This document shows positions 27,138 through 35,665 of a DNA stretch of 52,820 nucleotides, piece by piece; the stretch's first letter is position 1; each line of letters begins with the position of its first letter. Source of the stretch: an uncultured Ruthenibacterium sp. Lineage in GTDB: Bacteria; Bacillota; Clostridia; Oscillospirales; Ruminococcaceae. A program made the translations under genes and the position numbers. A model generated the notes under the pieces. That model saw nothing but the letters and a program-made list of their open reading frames with translations. It made no database searches and was not told where the DNA came from. The stretch spans positions 1-52,820 of the forward strand of contig CALXBN010000037.1 in assembly GCA_944386555.1 (NCBI GenBank), read 5' to 3'.

Positions 27138-28415
27138 ATGATAAAATTATCACAGCGAATACATTTCTTCATCATTCTAGGAGGTGATCGTACTAGCCGC
27201 TTACCAGTCCGTGCTGTCAATTCACCAACGTAAACACACATCATTTTGGACTGAGAAGCGAATGTGCTGCAAGAATTATACGAAGATCGTTATGGAGAGT
27301 TAGATATTCAAATTGAAGAAATTGGTTTAGCAAATGACGATTCACAAAAGCATTCTGCGATTACACGGATTCGTACACAGCTGATGGCAGGAGAGGGGCC
27401 TGACATCATTGTTTTTCAGATTCCTGCCTATGAAGATCCTTATGCACTTTTGCAGGATGTATCGAAAGCTATGCGGGCCGGCGCTTTTTTGGATGTGCTG
27501 CCGTATTTGGAGCAGCTGGATGCCTGGCAGCCGGAGGCCTGCCAGCCCGCGGTGCTGAAGGCGGGTACGTGGAACGGCGGGCTGTATTTGCTGCCCCTGT
27601 ACTACGACATCCCCCTGGTGCAGGCCAGCGCGGCCCACCCGCCGGCAGAGGACGCGCCCATCTGGCGGGCGGACCGCTGCGACGAGTGGCTCGCCTGGAG
27701 CGCCGCCCAAAGCCCGGCGGGGCTGAGATTCAATACAGGGGCGGGAGCACTCTGGCAGGCTTTGGATGTATCATTGCTGGATTATGATAATGATCAGGTG
27801 AATTTTGACGATCCGGCAGTGGTCCGTGTGGCACAGTATCATTGGGAGCTGAGCAAAGTTTTATCGCAAAAGCAATGGTTGCCGGCCGAGACAGCCCAAG
27901 TGGAGCGTGTGAGAGTTTCCGTATTGCAATATCTCAATGTAGAAGATCCGTTTTTTGCGTGGAATCTCTATCCTCTGCGCAGCGAGAGCGGCGGCGTGAA
28001 CGCCACGGTGACGGTGGCCGCCGTGGTGAGCGCCGGATGCGAACACCCGGAACTGGCAGCCCGGCTGCTGACCATTCTGCTGGAGCCGGAAGCGCAGGCG
28101 GGAGTACCTTCCCCGTGGGTGGATAACGTTGGCAATGATACGTCAATCGGGCCGCTGCTCAATGTGACAGAAAGACATTTCCCATTGCGCACAGAGGCCA
28201 TCCGGCTGTGGGCGGAACATACAAAGGATGTCGTTGAACAGTTCGTTGCGGAACAGTGTGCTGAAATCGCTGGGGAAGTAACCGGAGCACGGTTGAATCA
28301 GATTGTATATTTGGAAGCAAATGACTTCTTAACACAGGCGCATAACGCCGGCCTCACCTTCGAGGAGGCCATGGCCGACCTGGACGCCCGCTGGACGCGC
28401 TATGTCTCCGAATAG
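27138..28415 (+). pseudogene. Solute-binding lipoprotein, copy 2, apparently frameshifted near its 5' end
   Basis: From GTG 27264 an open frame of 383 residues encodes a solute-binding protein like copy 1 (RTQLMAGEGPDIIV, LLPLYYDIPLV, SGGVNATVTV, DARWTRYVSE), but it has no signal peptide. Upstream, the missing part can be read in pieces: ATG 27138 gives a hydrophobic signal start (MIKLSQRIHFFIILG). After an extra base near 27183 the frame continues VIVLAAYQSVLSIHQ, where TAC replaces the expected lipobox Cys, then TSFWTEKR. A missing base near 27259 joins it to NVLQELYED. LSIH aligns with LSLH of copy 1 at a matching distance. Two small indels and a lost lipobox point to a decayed gene or sequence errors. 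Base composition is patchy (see findings). Confidence 0.62.
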
Positions 28416-28462
28416 GAACGCCCCCGGGCCGCCCGGCGGGCCATCCGCCCCATCCAAAGCCC

Positions 28463-28491
28463 TTGCGCGCCGGGGTGCGGTATGGTATCAT
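28463..28491 (+). promoter_or_regulatory. Putative promoter before the ABC permease genes
   Basis: TTGCGC at 28463-28468, a 17-base spacer ending in TGG and TATCAT at 28486-28491 look like an extended -10 promoter about 90 bases before the first permease. It would let the permeases be expressed without the broken solute-binding gene. Confidence 0.55.
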
Positions 28492-28583
28492 AAACTCAAC
28501 AATTCCTCCAAAAACAACGGAACACGACGCTTTTGGCCCGCGGCCCTGCGCCGCCCGCCGCACCCAGAGGGGAGGGAACCGCC

Positions 28584-29498
28584 ATGACCATCGGCTTATC
28601 CGCCCGCCGCCGCACCCCGCGGCCGCATCTGTCCCGGCGCCAGCGCGCCGCCCGCCGCACCGCCTGGCTGCTGGCCTTTCCGGTGCTGGCGGGGCTTGCG
28701 GTGTTTTTTGCCGTGCCCTTCGCCATCACCCTGTGGTACTCGGTCACCTTCGGGGTGGGCGGGGCGTCCTTTGTGGGCCTGGCCAATTACATCAATGTGT
28801 TCGGCTCGGCAGCCTTCCGCCTGGCCGCGGCCAACACCGCCCGGTTCCTGTGCACGGGCGTGCCCGTCATCATGGCGCTGGGCTTTGGTATCGCCCTGCT
28901 GCTCCAGCGCAAGTTCGCCGGCTCGAAGCTGTTCCGCAGCGTGCTGCTGTTCCCCATGGTGCTGCCCGTGGCCAGTGTGGTGATGGTGGTGGACGTGTTC
29001 TTCTCCCGGTACGGCATCGTGAACGGCTGGCTGGAGGGGTTGGGCGTGCCCCTGACGGACTGGATGAACAGCCCCCGGGCCTTTTGGGTGCTTATCGGGC
29101 TGTATGTGTGGAAAAACTGCGGGTATAATGTCATCCTCATGCTGGCGGGGCTGAATATGATCCCCACCGAATATTACCAGGCCGCCGACATCGAGGGCGC
29201 CTCCGGCCGGCAGAAGTTCACCCGCATCACTCTGCCCCTCATCTGGCCCAGCCTGTTTTTTGTGTTTGTGATGAGTGTGGTGAACAGCTTCAAAAGCTAC
29301 CGGGAAGCTTTTCTGCTGGGGGGCAAGCATCCCCATGACAGCATCTATCTGCTGCAGCACTTTCTCAACAACAATTTTGAAAACCTGAACTACCAGCGCC
29401 TGTCCGTGGCGGCGGTGATGCTGTTTATGGTCATTTTCGCATTGGTGGCGGTGCTGTATGGCCTGCAAAGTAAATACGGGGAGGAGGCCCAGCTGTGA
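28584..29498 (+). CDS. Carbohydrate-type ABC transporter permease (MalF/UgpA-like)
   Basis: 304-residue inner-membrane permease with an N-terminal basic stretch and about six membrane helices (first WLLAFPVLAGLAVFFAVPFA). The cytoplasmic coupling loop is of the EAA type: YYQAADIEGASGRQKF then TRITLPLIWP, the site where the ATPase docks. ATG 28584 follows AGGGGAGGG; a longer frame from 28533 lacks support. Its stop overlaps the GTG of the second permease. No ATPase gene is nearby, so a shared MsmX-type ATPase from elsewhere is inferred. The sugar is not identifiable. Confidence 0.9.
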   Translation: MTIGLSARRRTPRPHLSRRQRAARRTAWLLAFPVLAGLAVFFAVPFAITLWYSVTFGVGGASFVGLANYINVFGSAAFRLAAANTARFLCTGVPVIMALGFGIALLLQRKFAGSKLFRSVLLFPMVLPVASVVMVVDVFFSRYGIVNGWLEGLGVPLTDWMNSPRAFWVLIGLYVWKNCGYNVILMLAGLNMIPTEYYQAADIEGASGRQKFTRITLPLIWPSLFFVFVMSVVNSFKSYREAFLLGGKHPHDSIYLLQHFLNNNFENLNYQRLSVAAVMLFMVIFALVAVLYGLQSKYGEEAQL

Positions 29499-30355
29499 AA
29501 CAACGCCGCAAACTGGCCGACAATCTGTGCCTGTTCCTGTTCACAGTGCTGGGGGCACTGGTGCTGTTCCCCGTGGTGTACACCGTGGCCGGCAGCTTTA
29601 TGAGCCCGGCGGAGGTGCTGCACTATTATCAGGCTGTGCAGTCTCCCGCCCAGGGCGCAGCCAGCGCCCGGCTGCACCTTGTGCCGGATCTTATCAGCCT
29701 GGAGAGCTTTTACCAGATCCTGCTGCGCAGGCCCGATTATCTCATCAAATTCTGGAACAGCCTGCTGCTGTGCGCAGGCATTGTGGCCGGGCAGATGGCC
29801 GTCAGCTGCCTGGGAGGTTTTGCCTTCGCCAAGTACCGGTTCCGGGGCAAGGGCGTTTTGTTCTATCTGCTGATCATCCTGATGATGATGCCCGTGCAGG
29901 TGACGCTGGTGCCCAATTACATCGTGCTGGACCGGATGGGCCTTTTGGACAGCTGGTGGGCGCTGGTGCTGCCGGCGGCGTTCCTGCCCTTTGGAACTTT
30001 TTTGATGACACAGATCTTCCGCAGCGTGCCCGATGAGATCGTTGACGCCGCCCGGCTGGACGGCGCGTCCACGCTGGGGGTACTGGTACGGGTACTGGTG
30101 CCCGCGGGCAAGGGCGGCTTCATCAGCCTGGTGCTGCTCAGCTTCATTGACGCCTGGAATATGGTGGAACAGCCGATGGTGTTCCTCACCGACCCGGTGC
30201 GCTATCCGCTCAGCGTATTTCTGGCCACGGTTTCCCGGCAGAACTTCTCCCTGTCTTTTGCTTGCGGCGTGCTGGCCATGGCGCCGGTTCTGCTGCTGTT
30301 TTTGTTTTTCAACGAGGAATTGGTGGAAGGGATCGAGTTTTCCGGTATCAAATAG
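29495..30355 (+). CDS. Carbohydrate-type ABC transporter permease (MalG/UgpE-like)
   Basis: 286-residue partner permease. Membrane helices include LCLFLFTVLGALVLFPVVYT and LAMAPVLLLFLFF; the EAA loop reads EIVDAARLDGASTLGVLVRV followed by LVPAGKGG. The start is GTG 29495 in a GTGA overlap with the first permease, after a GGGAGGAGG site, so the two are translationally coupled and form the heterodimeric channel. The conserved C-terminal FSGIK resembles other MalG-type ends (GVKG). It is followed by an unrelated-looking adaptor/permease pair 46 bases on. Confidence 0.9.
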   Translation: MKQRRKLADNLCLFLFTVLGALVLFPVVYTVAGSFMSPAEVLHYYQAVQSPAQGAASARLHLVPDLISLESFYQILLRRPDYLIKFWNSLLLCAGIVAGQMAVSCLGGFAFAKYRFRGKGVLFYLLIILMMMPVQVTLVPNYIVLDRMGLLDSWWALVLPAAFLPFGTFLMTQIFRSVPDEIVDAARLDGASTLGVLVRVLVPAGKGGFISLVLLSFIDAWNMVEQPMVFLTDPVRYPLSVFLATVSRQNFSLSFACGVLAMAPVLLLFLFFNEELVEGIEFSGIK

Positions 30356-30400
30356 GCCGGCATGCACTGTTTTCCGCAGATGTGTAAAGGGGGAAGGGGA

Positions 30401-31480
30401 ATGTCCAAACACAAACGCACGGTTGTGAAGGCAGCGGCGGCGCTGGCGCTGTTTTTGCTGGTGTGCACTGCCGCCGCCCGCAGCGTTTACACGCTGATGC
30501 TGCCGCAGGTCAGCACAGCGGGGGCCCAAATTGCCGCCCTGCGCAGCGTGGATGTATATGCCGGGCAATTTGCCGGCGAGAGCGCGGGCGCCGACGTGCT
30601 GGCCGAGGGCAGCTGGACCGTGACTGAACAGCTGGCTGCGGTGGGTGACAGGGTGGAAGCCGGCACCCCGCTGCTGCGCATCGATATTACGGATTTCCAG
30701 ATCCAGCTGCAGCAGCTGCAGGCCAGTATCCAGCAGCAGCGCAATACCATCAACGGCACCAACTGGACAGGCGGCGACCGCCTGGTCCTGAACCAGCAGC
30801 TGGCGGCGCTGGAGATGCAGTACAGGCAGTTGGCGGACAGCTTCCCGGCCGACGGGATTGTGTATGCGCCGGCTGCCGGGACCGTCAGTACTCTGGCCGG
30901 CCCGGGATTGGCCGCCCGGGGCAGTGTGCTGGCCCATATCACCGCCCAGACGGCCGCAGGGCAGGTGGCGTTTACGGTGCCGGCTGCCGCGCTGGAGCGC
31001 GTGTTCTCCTCCGGCGCCGCGCTGGAGTGCGCCTTTACGGCCGTTTCCACCCAGCAGCCCATCCGGGCCCGGCAGTATGAAACGGCGCTGCTGCCGGCCC
31101 GGGCGGAGGTGTCCCAAACCGGAGGATATACTGTGTACGCCGATTTGGAACAGCAGCCCGAAGAGCCGGTGGCGCCGGGCACGGCGGCTACGGTGACGGT
31201 GGAATCGAAGAGCGAGAATTACACCTGCGTGCCGCTTTCGGCCATCTTTTACGGCACCGACGGCCCCTGCGTGTACCAGGTGCTGCAGAGGGATACCATT
31301 TGGGGCACGGAACACTATGTGCAGGCCGTATCGGTGGAAGTGATCGACAGCGATGCGGTCAATGCCGCCGTGGAGAACCTGCCGGGCGCGGATGCCGCCG
31401 CGATCAACGTGAGCACGCGCTATGCCTGTTACCCCAGCCGTGCGCTGGTGGACGGCGAAACCGTGCGGGTGGCAAGCTGA
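30401..31480 (+). CDS. HlyD-like membrane fusion (adaptor) protein
   Basis: 359 residues. It has one N-terminal membrane helix (AAAALALFLLVCTAAARSVY), then an outer part with a lipoyl-like hairpin: EQLAAVGDRVEAGTPLLRID before and GIVYAPAAGTVSTLAG with ARGSVLAHI after a short helical hairpin (about residues 100-150, QLQQLQASIQQQ). A beta-barrel region and a C-terminal LVDGETVRVAS follow. This is the architecture of adaptors for MacA- or HlyD-type efflux. ATG 30401 follows AAAGGGGGAAGGGGA. It is directly followed by a MacB/FtsX-like permease. Its substrate is unknown. Confidence 0.75.
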   Translation: MSKHKRTVVKAAAALALFLLVCTAAARSVYTLMLPQVSTAGAQIAALRSVDVYAGQFAGESAGADVLAEGSWTVTEQLAAVGDRVEAGTPLLRIDITDFQIQLQQLQASIQQQRNTINGTNWTGGDRLVLNQQLAALEMQYRQLADSFPADGIVYAPAAGTVSTLAGPGLAARGSVLAHITAQTAAGQVAFTVPAAALERVFSSGAALECAFTAVSTQQPIRARQYETALLPARAEVSQTGGYTVYADLEQQPEEPVAPGTAATVTVESKSENYTCVPLSAIFYGTDGPCVYQVLQRDTIWGTEHYVQAVSVEVIDSDAVNAAVENLPGADAAAINVSTRYACYPSRALVDGETVRVAS

Positions 31481-31481
31481 G

Positions 31482-32576
31482 ATGGCCGGGCAGGGGAAAA
31501 AGGCGGCGCTACGGCTGTGCGCCTGGCTGCTGGCCCTGGCGGCATGCCTGGGCGGATGCGCCTGGCTGACGGGAAGGGCAAGCGCCGCCGTGCCCGAAGG
31601 CGTACAAATGCGTGCCGCCGCCGGCGTGGGCGAGACATTGGCCTCGGTGGAACAGCATCTGCCCGGGGCCGGCGGTGCGGTATGGCAGCAAAGCGCCCTG
31701 GAGCACGGGACGCCGGTGTGGGCGGTGGCCGCCACCGCCGGGTATGGGCAGGCGGCGGGCGTGCGCCTGACACAGGGGGGCTGGTTCGGCCCGGATGCCG
31801 TGGGTGAAGCCGCGCGCTGGGCCGTGGTGCCAGACACCTTGGGCGCCGGCAGTGCCCCCGGCGCTTTGCTGCGGTTGGGGGAACGGTACTATACCGTGTG
31901 CGGGGTGTACCGCAGTGCATCGGATGTGTTCGCCCGTGCGGCCACGGACGGGCGGCCGGTGCTCTATCTTTCTGCTCCCGTGGAAGGCGAAGCCGAGACG
32001 CTGCAGGCTCAGCAGCTGGTGGCAGTGGCCTCCCGGCCGGGCCAGCGGGCGGCGTCCGTTGCCGCCCAGGCGGGCAAGGCGCTGCCGGGTTTGCACGGTA
32101 CCTGGCGGGATCTGGCCAGCCTGCGGGCGCTGCCGGGTACGCTGCTGCGCCTGGGTGCGGCGCTGGGCCTGGCACTGCCGGTGTTCTGGCTGCTGGCGGC
32201 GTCCTGGCGGCGCATGGTGCGCCTGTATGACGGCGCGCTGGCCGGCCTGCCGGCCCGGCACATGGCGGCGCAGGGGGCATCCGCGGCCGTACTGGCAGCG
32301 GCCGGCGCGGGGGCTGCGGGATGCCTGGTGCGATGGATCGGCCCGCCTGCCGCTTATCTGCCGGCGGACAACCTGTTCGACTGGGCACATTATGCCAATT
32401 TGGTAGCGGCGTTTTTCCAGCGGATCAACGGCGCGTCTTTTCCCGACCCGCTGGCCCGCATCGGGGCAGCCTACGCCCTGGGCGCGTTTTTCCTGGCGCT
32501 GCTGCTGGCGGTGTGTCTGCACGGTGTGTTTGCGGCTGGCAGGGCGCTGCTGCAGGCGCGGCCGCACAAGGGCTAA
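31482..32576 (+). CDS. MacB/FtsX-like membrane protein (permease without ATPase)
   Basis: 364 residues, with a first membrane helix (LRLCAWLLALAACLGGCAWL), an outer domain of about 170 residues like the MacB core (GWFGPDAVGEAARWAVV, RYYTVCGVYRS) and three helices at about 208-231, 255-280 and 320-350. This 1+3 helix plan is that of FtsX/MacB-type permeases. The identification rests on layout more than on motifs. It starts 1 base after the adaptor gene. No cognate ATPase is found in the window except PotA of the next operon, which belongs to another class. Confidence 0.55.
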   Translation: MAGQGKKAALRLCAWLLALAACLGGCAWLTGRASAAVPEGVQMRAAAGVGETLASVEQHLPGAGGAVWQQSALEHGTPVWAVAATAGYGQAAGVRLTQGGWFGPDAVGEAARWAVVPDTLGAGSAPGALLRLGERYYTVCGVYRSASDVFARAATDGRPVLYLSAPVEGEAETLQAQQLVAVASRPGQRAASVAAQAGKALPGLHGTWRDLASLRALPGTLLRLGAALGLALPVFWLLAASWRRMVRLYDGALAGLPARHMAAQGASAAVLAAAGAGAAGCLVRWIGPPAAYLPADNLFDWAHYANLVAAFFQRINGASFPDPLARIGAAYALGAFFLALLLAVCLHGVFAAGRALLQARPHKG

Positions 32577-32759
32577 GGCACGGCGCGCCCGCGCGCCGTG
32601 CGGTCGCCCGGATGCGGTAAAAACTTGCGAAAACAGGAGAAAACAAAAGGAAACCGGAGAAATTCGGAGAAAATAAAAAATTTGCACGCGGAAAGGCGAA
32701 AAAATCCTGGAATAGGTGGAAAAGATCTCGTTTTTTACGGATAATTTGCGAAAAAAGTA

Positions 32760-32788
32760 TTGACAAAGTGTGAACAAACGACTATATT
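32760..32788 (+). promoter_or_regulatory. Promoter of potABCD
   Basis: TTGACA at 32760-32765, a 17-base spacer and TATATT at 32783-32788. Transcription would start near 32795, giving a leader of about 145 bases before potA. Confidence 0.8.
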
Positions 32789-32797
32789 TACACGTGT

Positions 32798-32989
32798 ATG
32801 AAGTGCTTGCGCGGGCTGCGGCGGCGGAAAGAGGCGCGCCGGCACATCCGGCACAGCAAACGGGGACGGCTTGAGGCCGTCTTTTCCTATGTTCGGGTGC
32901 GGCTGCGCCCGGCTTCAAAAGGCAAAGGGGGATGCGCCAATGGCGGAGGACCGCATTATTGCGTTGAAGGATATCGTAGTGGATTATGA
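32798..32989 (+). other. Possible arginine-rich leader reading frame
   Basis: A 63-codon frame opens at ATG 32798, only a few bases after the predicted transcription start and without a ribosome site, so it would be leaderless. Its first 24 residues ([20 protein letters not shown] then KRGR) hold 10 arginines and precede a hairpin; it runs about 50 bases into potA. It may be an attenuator peptide or chance. Confidence 0.25.
32865..32885 (+). promoter_or_regulatory. Hairpin with short T-run in the pot leader
   Basis: A 6-base-pair stem (32865-32870 with 32876-32881), a 5-base loop and four T after it, 55 bases before potA. It resembles a weak terminator and could act as an attenuator. Confidence 0.4.
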
Positions 32990-33989
32990 TGGCGAGCGGG
33001 TGCTGGACGGGCTGTGCCTGGACATCCGCGACAAGGAGTTTATGACGTTCCTGGGTCCGTCGGGCTGCGGGAAAACCACCACGCTGCGGGTCATCGGCGG
33101 CTTTGCCGAGCCCAAGTCCGGCCAGGTGTTTTTTGACGGCAGGGACATCACCCGCCTGCCGCCCTATAAGCGCCAGCTGAACACGGTGTTCCAGAAGTAC
33201 GCCTTGTTCCCTCATCTGAATGTGTTTGAGAACGTGGCCTTTGCTTTGCGCCTGCGCAAGGTGGAGGACCGGGAGGTGAAGCGCAGGGCCCTGGAGATGC
33301 TGGAGCTGGTGGGCCTGAAAGGCTTTGAGCGGCGCAATATCGCCACGCTGTCCGGCGGCCAGCAGCAGCGGGTGGCTATTGCCCGGGCGCTGGTGAACCA
33401 GCCCAGGGTGCTGCTGCTGGACGAACCCCTGGGCGCGCTGGACCTGAAACTGCGCAAGGAGATGCAGATCGAGCTCAAGCGCATTCAGCAGAGTTTGGAG
33501 ATCACCTTTGTCTATGTTACCCACGACCAGGAAGAGGCCCTGACCATGTCCGATACGGTGGTGGTGATGAAGGGCGGCGCCATTCAGCAGATCGGCACGC
33601 CCCAGGATATCTACAACGAGCCCAAAAACGCCTTCGTGGCCGATTTTATCGGCGCATCCAATATCATCGACGGCATTATGCTCAAGGACTTTCTGGTGGA
33701 ATTTGCCGGCCAGGAGTTTGTGTGTGTGGACAAGGGCTTTGCCGCCCGGGAAATTGTGCAGGTGGTGGTGCGCCCCGAGGACATCCAGATCGTGCCGGCC
33801 ATCCAGGGCCAGCTGACGGGCCTGGTGGAGAACGTGATCTTCAAGGGCGTGCATTATGAGATGCACGTGCGCCAGGCCGGGTACGAGTGGATCATCCACT
33901 CCACCCAAGCCGCCCAGGTGGGCGAGCTGATCGGCATGTGCATCGGGCCGGACGAAATCCACATCATGAAACGGGAACAGGAGGGGTGA
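32940..33989 (+). CDS. potA: Spermidine/putrescine ABC transporter ATP-binding protein PotA
   Basis: 349-residue ATPase of the polyamine importer. Walker [11 protein letters not shown], the Q-loop region [18 protein letters not shown], signature [15 protein letters not shown] and Walker [13 protein letters not shown] are all intact, followed by the switch His in [10 protein letters not shown]. The C-terminal third (from about residue 235) is the TOBE regulatory domain. I chose ATG 32940 ([12 protein letters not shown]) with AAAGGGGG upstream over a longer in-frame extension. First gene of a four-gene operon with 3-base gaps or overlaps. Confidence 0.95.
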   Translation: MAEDRIIALKDIVVDYDGERVLDGLCLDIRDKEFMTFLGPSGCGKTTTLRVIGGFAEPKSGQVFFDGRDITRLPPYKRQLNTVFQKYALFPHLNVFENVAFALRLRKVEDREVKRRALEMLELVGLKGFERRNIATLSGGQQQRVAIARALVNQPRVLLLDEPLGALDLKLRKEMQIELKRIQQSLEITFVYVTHDQEEALTMSDTVVVMKGGAIQQIGTPQDIYNEPKNAFVADFIGASNIIDGIMLKDFLVEFAGQEFVCVDKGFAAREIVQVVVRPEDIQIVPAIQGQLTGLVENVIFKGVHYEMHVRQAGYEWIIHSTQAAQVGELIGMCIGPDEIHIMKREQEG

Positions 33990-33992
33990 GCG

Positions 33993-34799
33993 GTGAAGAG
34001 CAAACTGGGCGCAAGCCCCTATCTTGTCTGGATGGTAGCCTTTGTGGCGGTGCCTCTGGCCATTGTGGTGTATTTTGCGTTCACTACGAAGGATGGCGCC
34101 TTCACCCTTGAAAACATCATGGGCCTGGGCGCCTACACCACGGTGTTCGCCCGGGGTATCCTGCAGGCCATGCTGGCCACGGCCATCTGCCTGGTGGTGG
34201 CGTTCCCCATCGGCTTTTTTCTGTCCCGCATGGCGCCGGCCCATCAGAAGATGATGCAGATGCTGATCATGCTGCCCATGTGGATGAACTTTCTGCTGCG
34301 CACCTATGCCTGGATGACCCTTCTGGAGCGCAACGGCCTGATCAACCGCTTTCTGGGGCTGTTCGGCATCGGCCCGCTGCAGATGATCAACACCGGCGGC
34401 GCAGTGGTGCTGGGTATGGTATACAATTATCTGCCGTTTATGATCCTGCCGCTGTACACCATCATGGTAAAAATCGATCCGTCGGTGATCGAAGCAGCCC
34501 AGGATCTGGGCTGCAATGTGTTCCACGTGCTGGGCAAAGTGCTGGTGCCGCTGGCCATGCCGGGCATCACCACGGGTATCACCATGGTGTTCGTGCCCAG
34601 TATTTCCACATTCATCATCAGCCGCATGCTGGGCGGCGGGGCCAACCTGCTGCCCGGCGATCTGATCGAGCTGCAGTTTTTGGGCAACAGCTACAACTAC
34701 AACCTGGGCAGTGCCATGGCCCTGGTGCTGATGGTGATCGTGCTGCTGTGCATGAGCTTCACCACGGCTGACACCGAGGAAATGGAGGCGATGGTATGA
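33993..34799 (+). CDS. potB: Spermidine/putrescine ABC transporter permease PotB
   Basis: 268-residue membrane permease with about six helices, first LVWMVAFVAVPLAIVVYFAF. The EAA coupling loop reads VIEAAQDLGCNVFHVLGKV then LVPLAMPG. The GTG start at 33993 lies 3 bases after the potA stop with AGGAGGGG upstream. Its stop overlaps the potC start (ATGA). With PotC it forms the channel through which spermidine or putrescine is taken up. Confidence 0.94.
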   Translation: MKSKLGASPYLVWMVAFVAVPLAIVVYFAFTTKDGAFTLENIMGLGAYTTVFARGILQAMLATAICLVVAFPIGFFLSRMAPAHQKMMQMLIMLPMWMNFLLRTYAWMTLLERNGLINRFLGLFGIGPLQMINTGGAVVLGMVYNYLPFMILPLYTIMVKIDPSVIEAAQDLGCNVFHVLGKVLVPLAMPGITTGITMVFVPSISTFIISRMLGGGANLLPGDLIELQFLGNSYNYNLGSAMALVLMVIVLLCMSFTTADTEEMEAMV

Positions 34800-35665
34800 A
34801 GCGCGGCAGATTGCTCAAGCGGGTATACATGGTGGCCGTATTCGGTTTCCTGTACATCCCCATTGCAGTGCTCATCGCGTTCAGCTTCAACGAATCCAAA
34901 AGCCGGGCGGTGTGGGGCGGCTTCTCCCTGAAATGGTATGTGAACCTGTTCCACAACGAAATGATCCTGCAGAGCCTGGCGGTCTCACTGTTTGTGGCCT
35001 TCCTGTCCGCTTCCATTGCCACGGTGCTGGGCACACTGGCGGCCATTGGCATCAACAACATGGGCCGGCGGGCCCGCGGCGCAGTGATGACCCTTTCCTA
35101 TGTGCCCGTGGTGAACCCGGAGATCGTCACCGGCGTGTCCACCATGCTGCTGTTCGTGGTATTCAACGGGCAGATGAGCAAATTCCTCACCGCCCTGCTG
35201 GGCACCGAGGTGCGCCTGTCCTTCGGTATCGTCACACTGCTGATCACCCATATCACCTTCTGCCTGCCCTATGTGCTGTTCAACGTCAGCCCCAAGCTGC
35301 GGCAGATGGACGTACATCTGTATGAGGCCGCGCTGGACTTGGGCTGCAGCCCCCGCCAAGCGTTTTTCAAGGTGGTGCTGCCGGAGATCATGCCGGCGGT
35401 GCTGTCGGCATTCCTCATCAGTCTGACCTATTCCATCGACGACTTCATCATCTCTTATTTCAACTCCGGCACGGTGCAGACGCTGCCCATCGCTATTTAT
35501 TCCATGACGAAAAAGCGCGTCAGCCCTGAGATCAATGCCTTGTCGGCCATCATGTTCGCGGTGATCCTGGCCATTATCCTGGCGGCCAACGCCTTTGATG
35601 CAGCCAGAGAAAGGCGCCTGGCCCGGGCCCTGCGGCGCACACAGTGGGAGGCGGGACAGGGATGA
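34796..35665 (+). CDS. potC: Spermidine/putrescine ABC transporter permease PotC
   Basis: 289 residues. The N-terminal helix is VYMVAVFGFLYIPIAVLIAF with the downstream FSFNESKS motif characteristic of PotC. The EAA loop is LYEAALDLGCSPRQAFFKV then VLPEIMPAV, and SIDDFIISYFNSG is another PotC hallmark. It overlaps potB and potD by 4 bases each, so the three are translationally coupled. The C-terminus is a basic cytoplasmic tail. Confidence 0.95.
   Translation: MKRGRLLKRVYMVAVFGFLYIPIAVLIAFSFNESKSRAVWGGFSLKWYVNLFHNEMILQSLAVSLFVAFLSASIATVLGTLAAIGINNMGRRARGAVMTLSYVPVVNPEIVTGVSTMLLFVVFNGQMSKFLTALLGTEVRLSFGIVTLLITHITFCLPYVLFNVSPKLRQMDVHLYEAALDLGCSPRQAFFKVVLPEIMPAVLSAFLISLTYSIDDFIISYFNSGTVQTLPIAIYSMTKKRVSPEINALSAIMFAVILAIILAANAFDAARERRLARALRRTQWEAGQG

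Larger units (their letters stand above)
32577..32939 (+). promoter_or_regulatory. Upstream region of the pot operon: A-rich spacer, promoter, leader
   Basis: 363 bases without a firm gene. The first 180 bases are A-rich with repeated GGAGAAA-like words and no clear terminator. A consensus-like promoter is at 32760-32788. After it come a possible arginine-rich leader frame (from 32798) and a small hairpin with four T (32865-32885), then the potA ribosome site AAAGGGGG. Confidence 0.6.
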
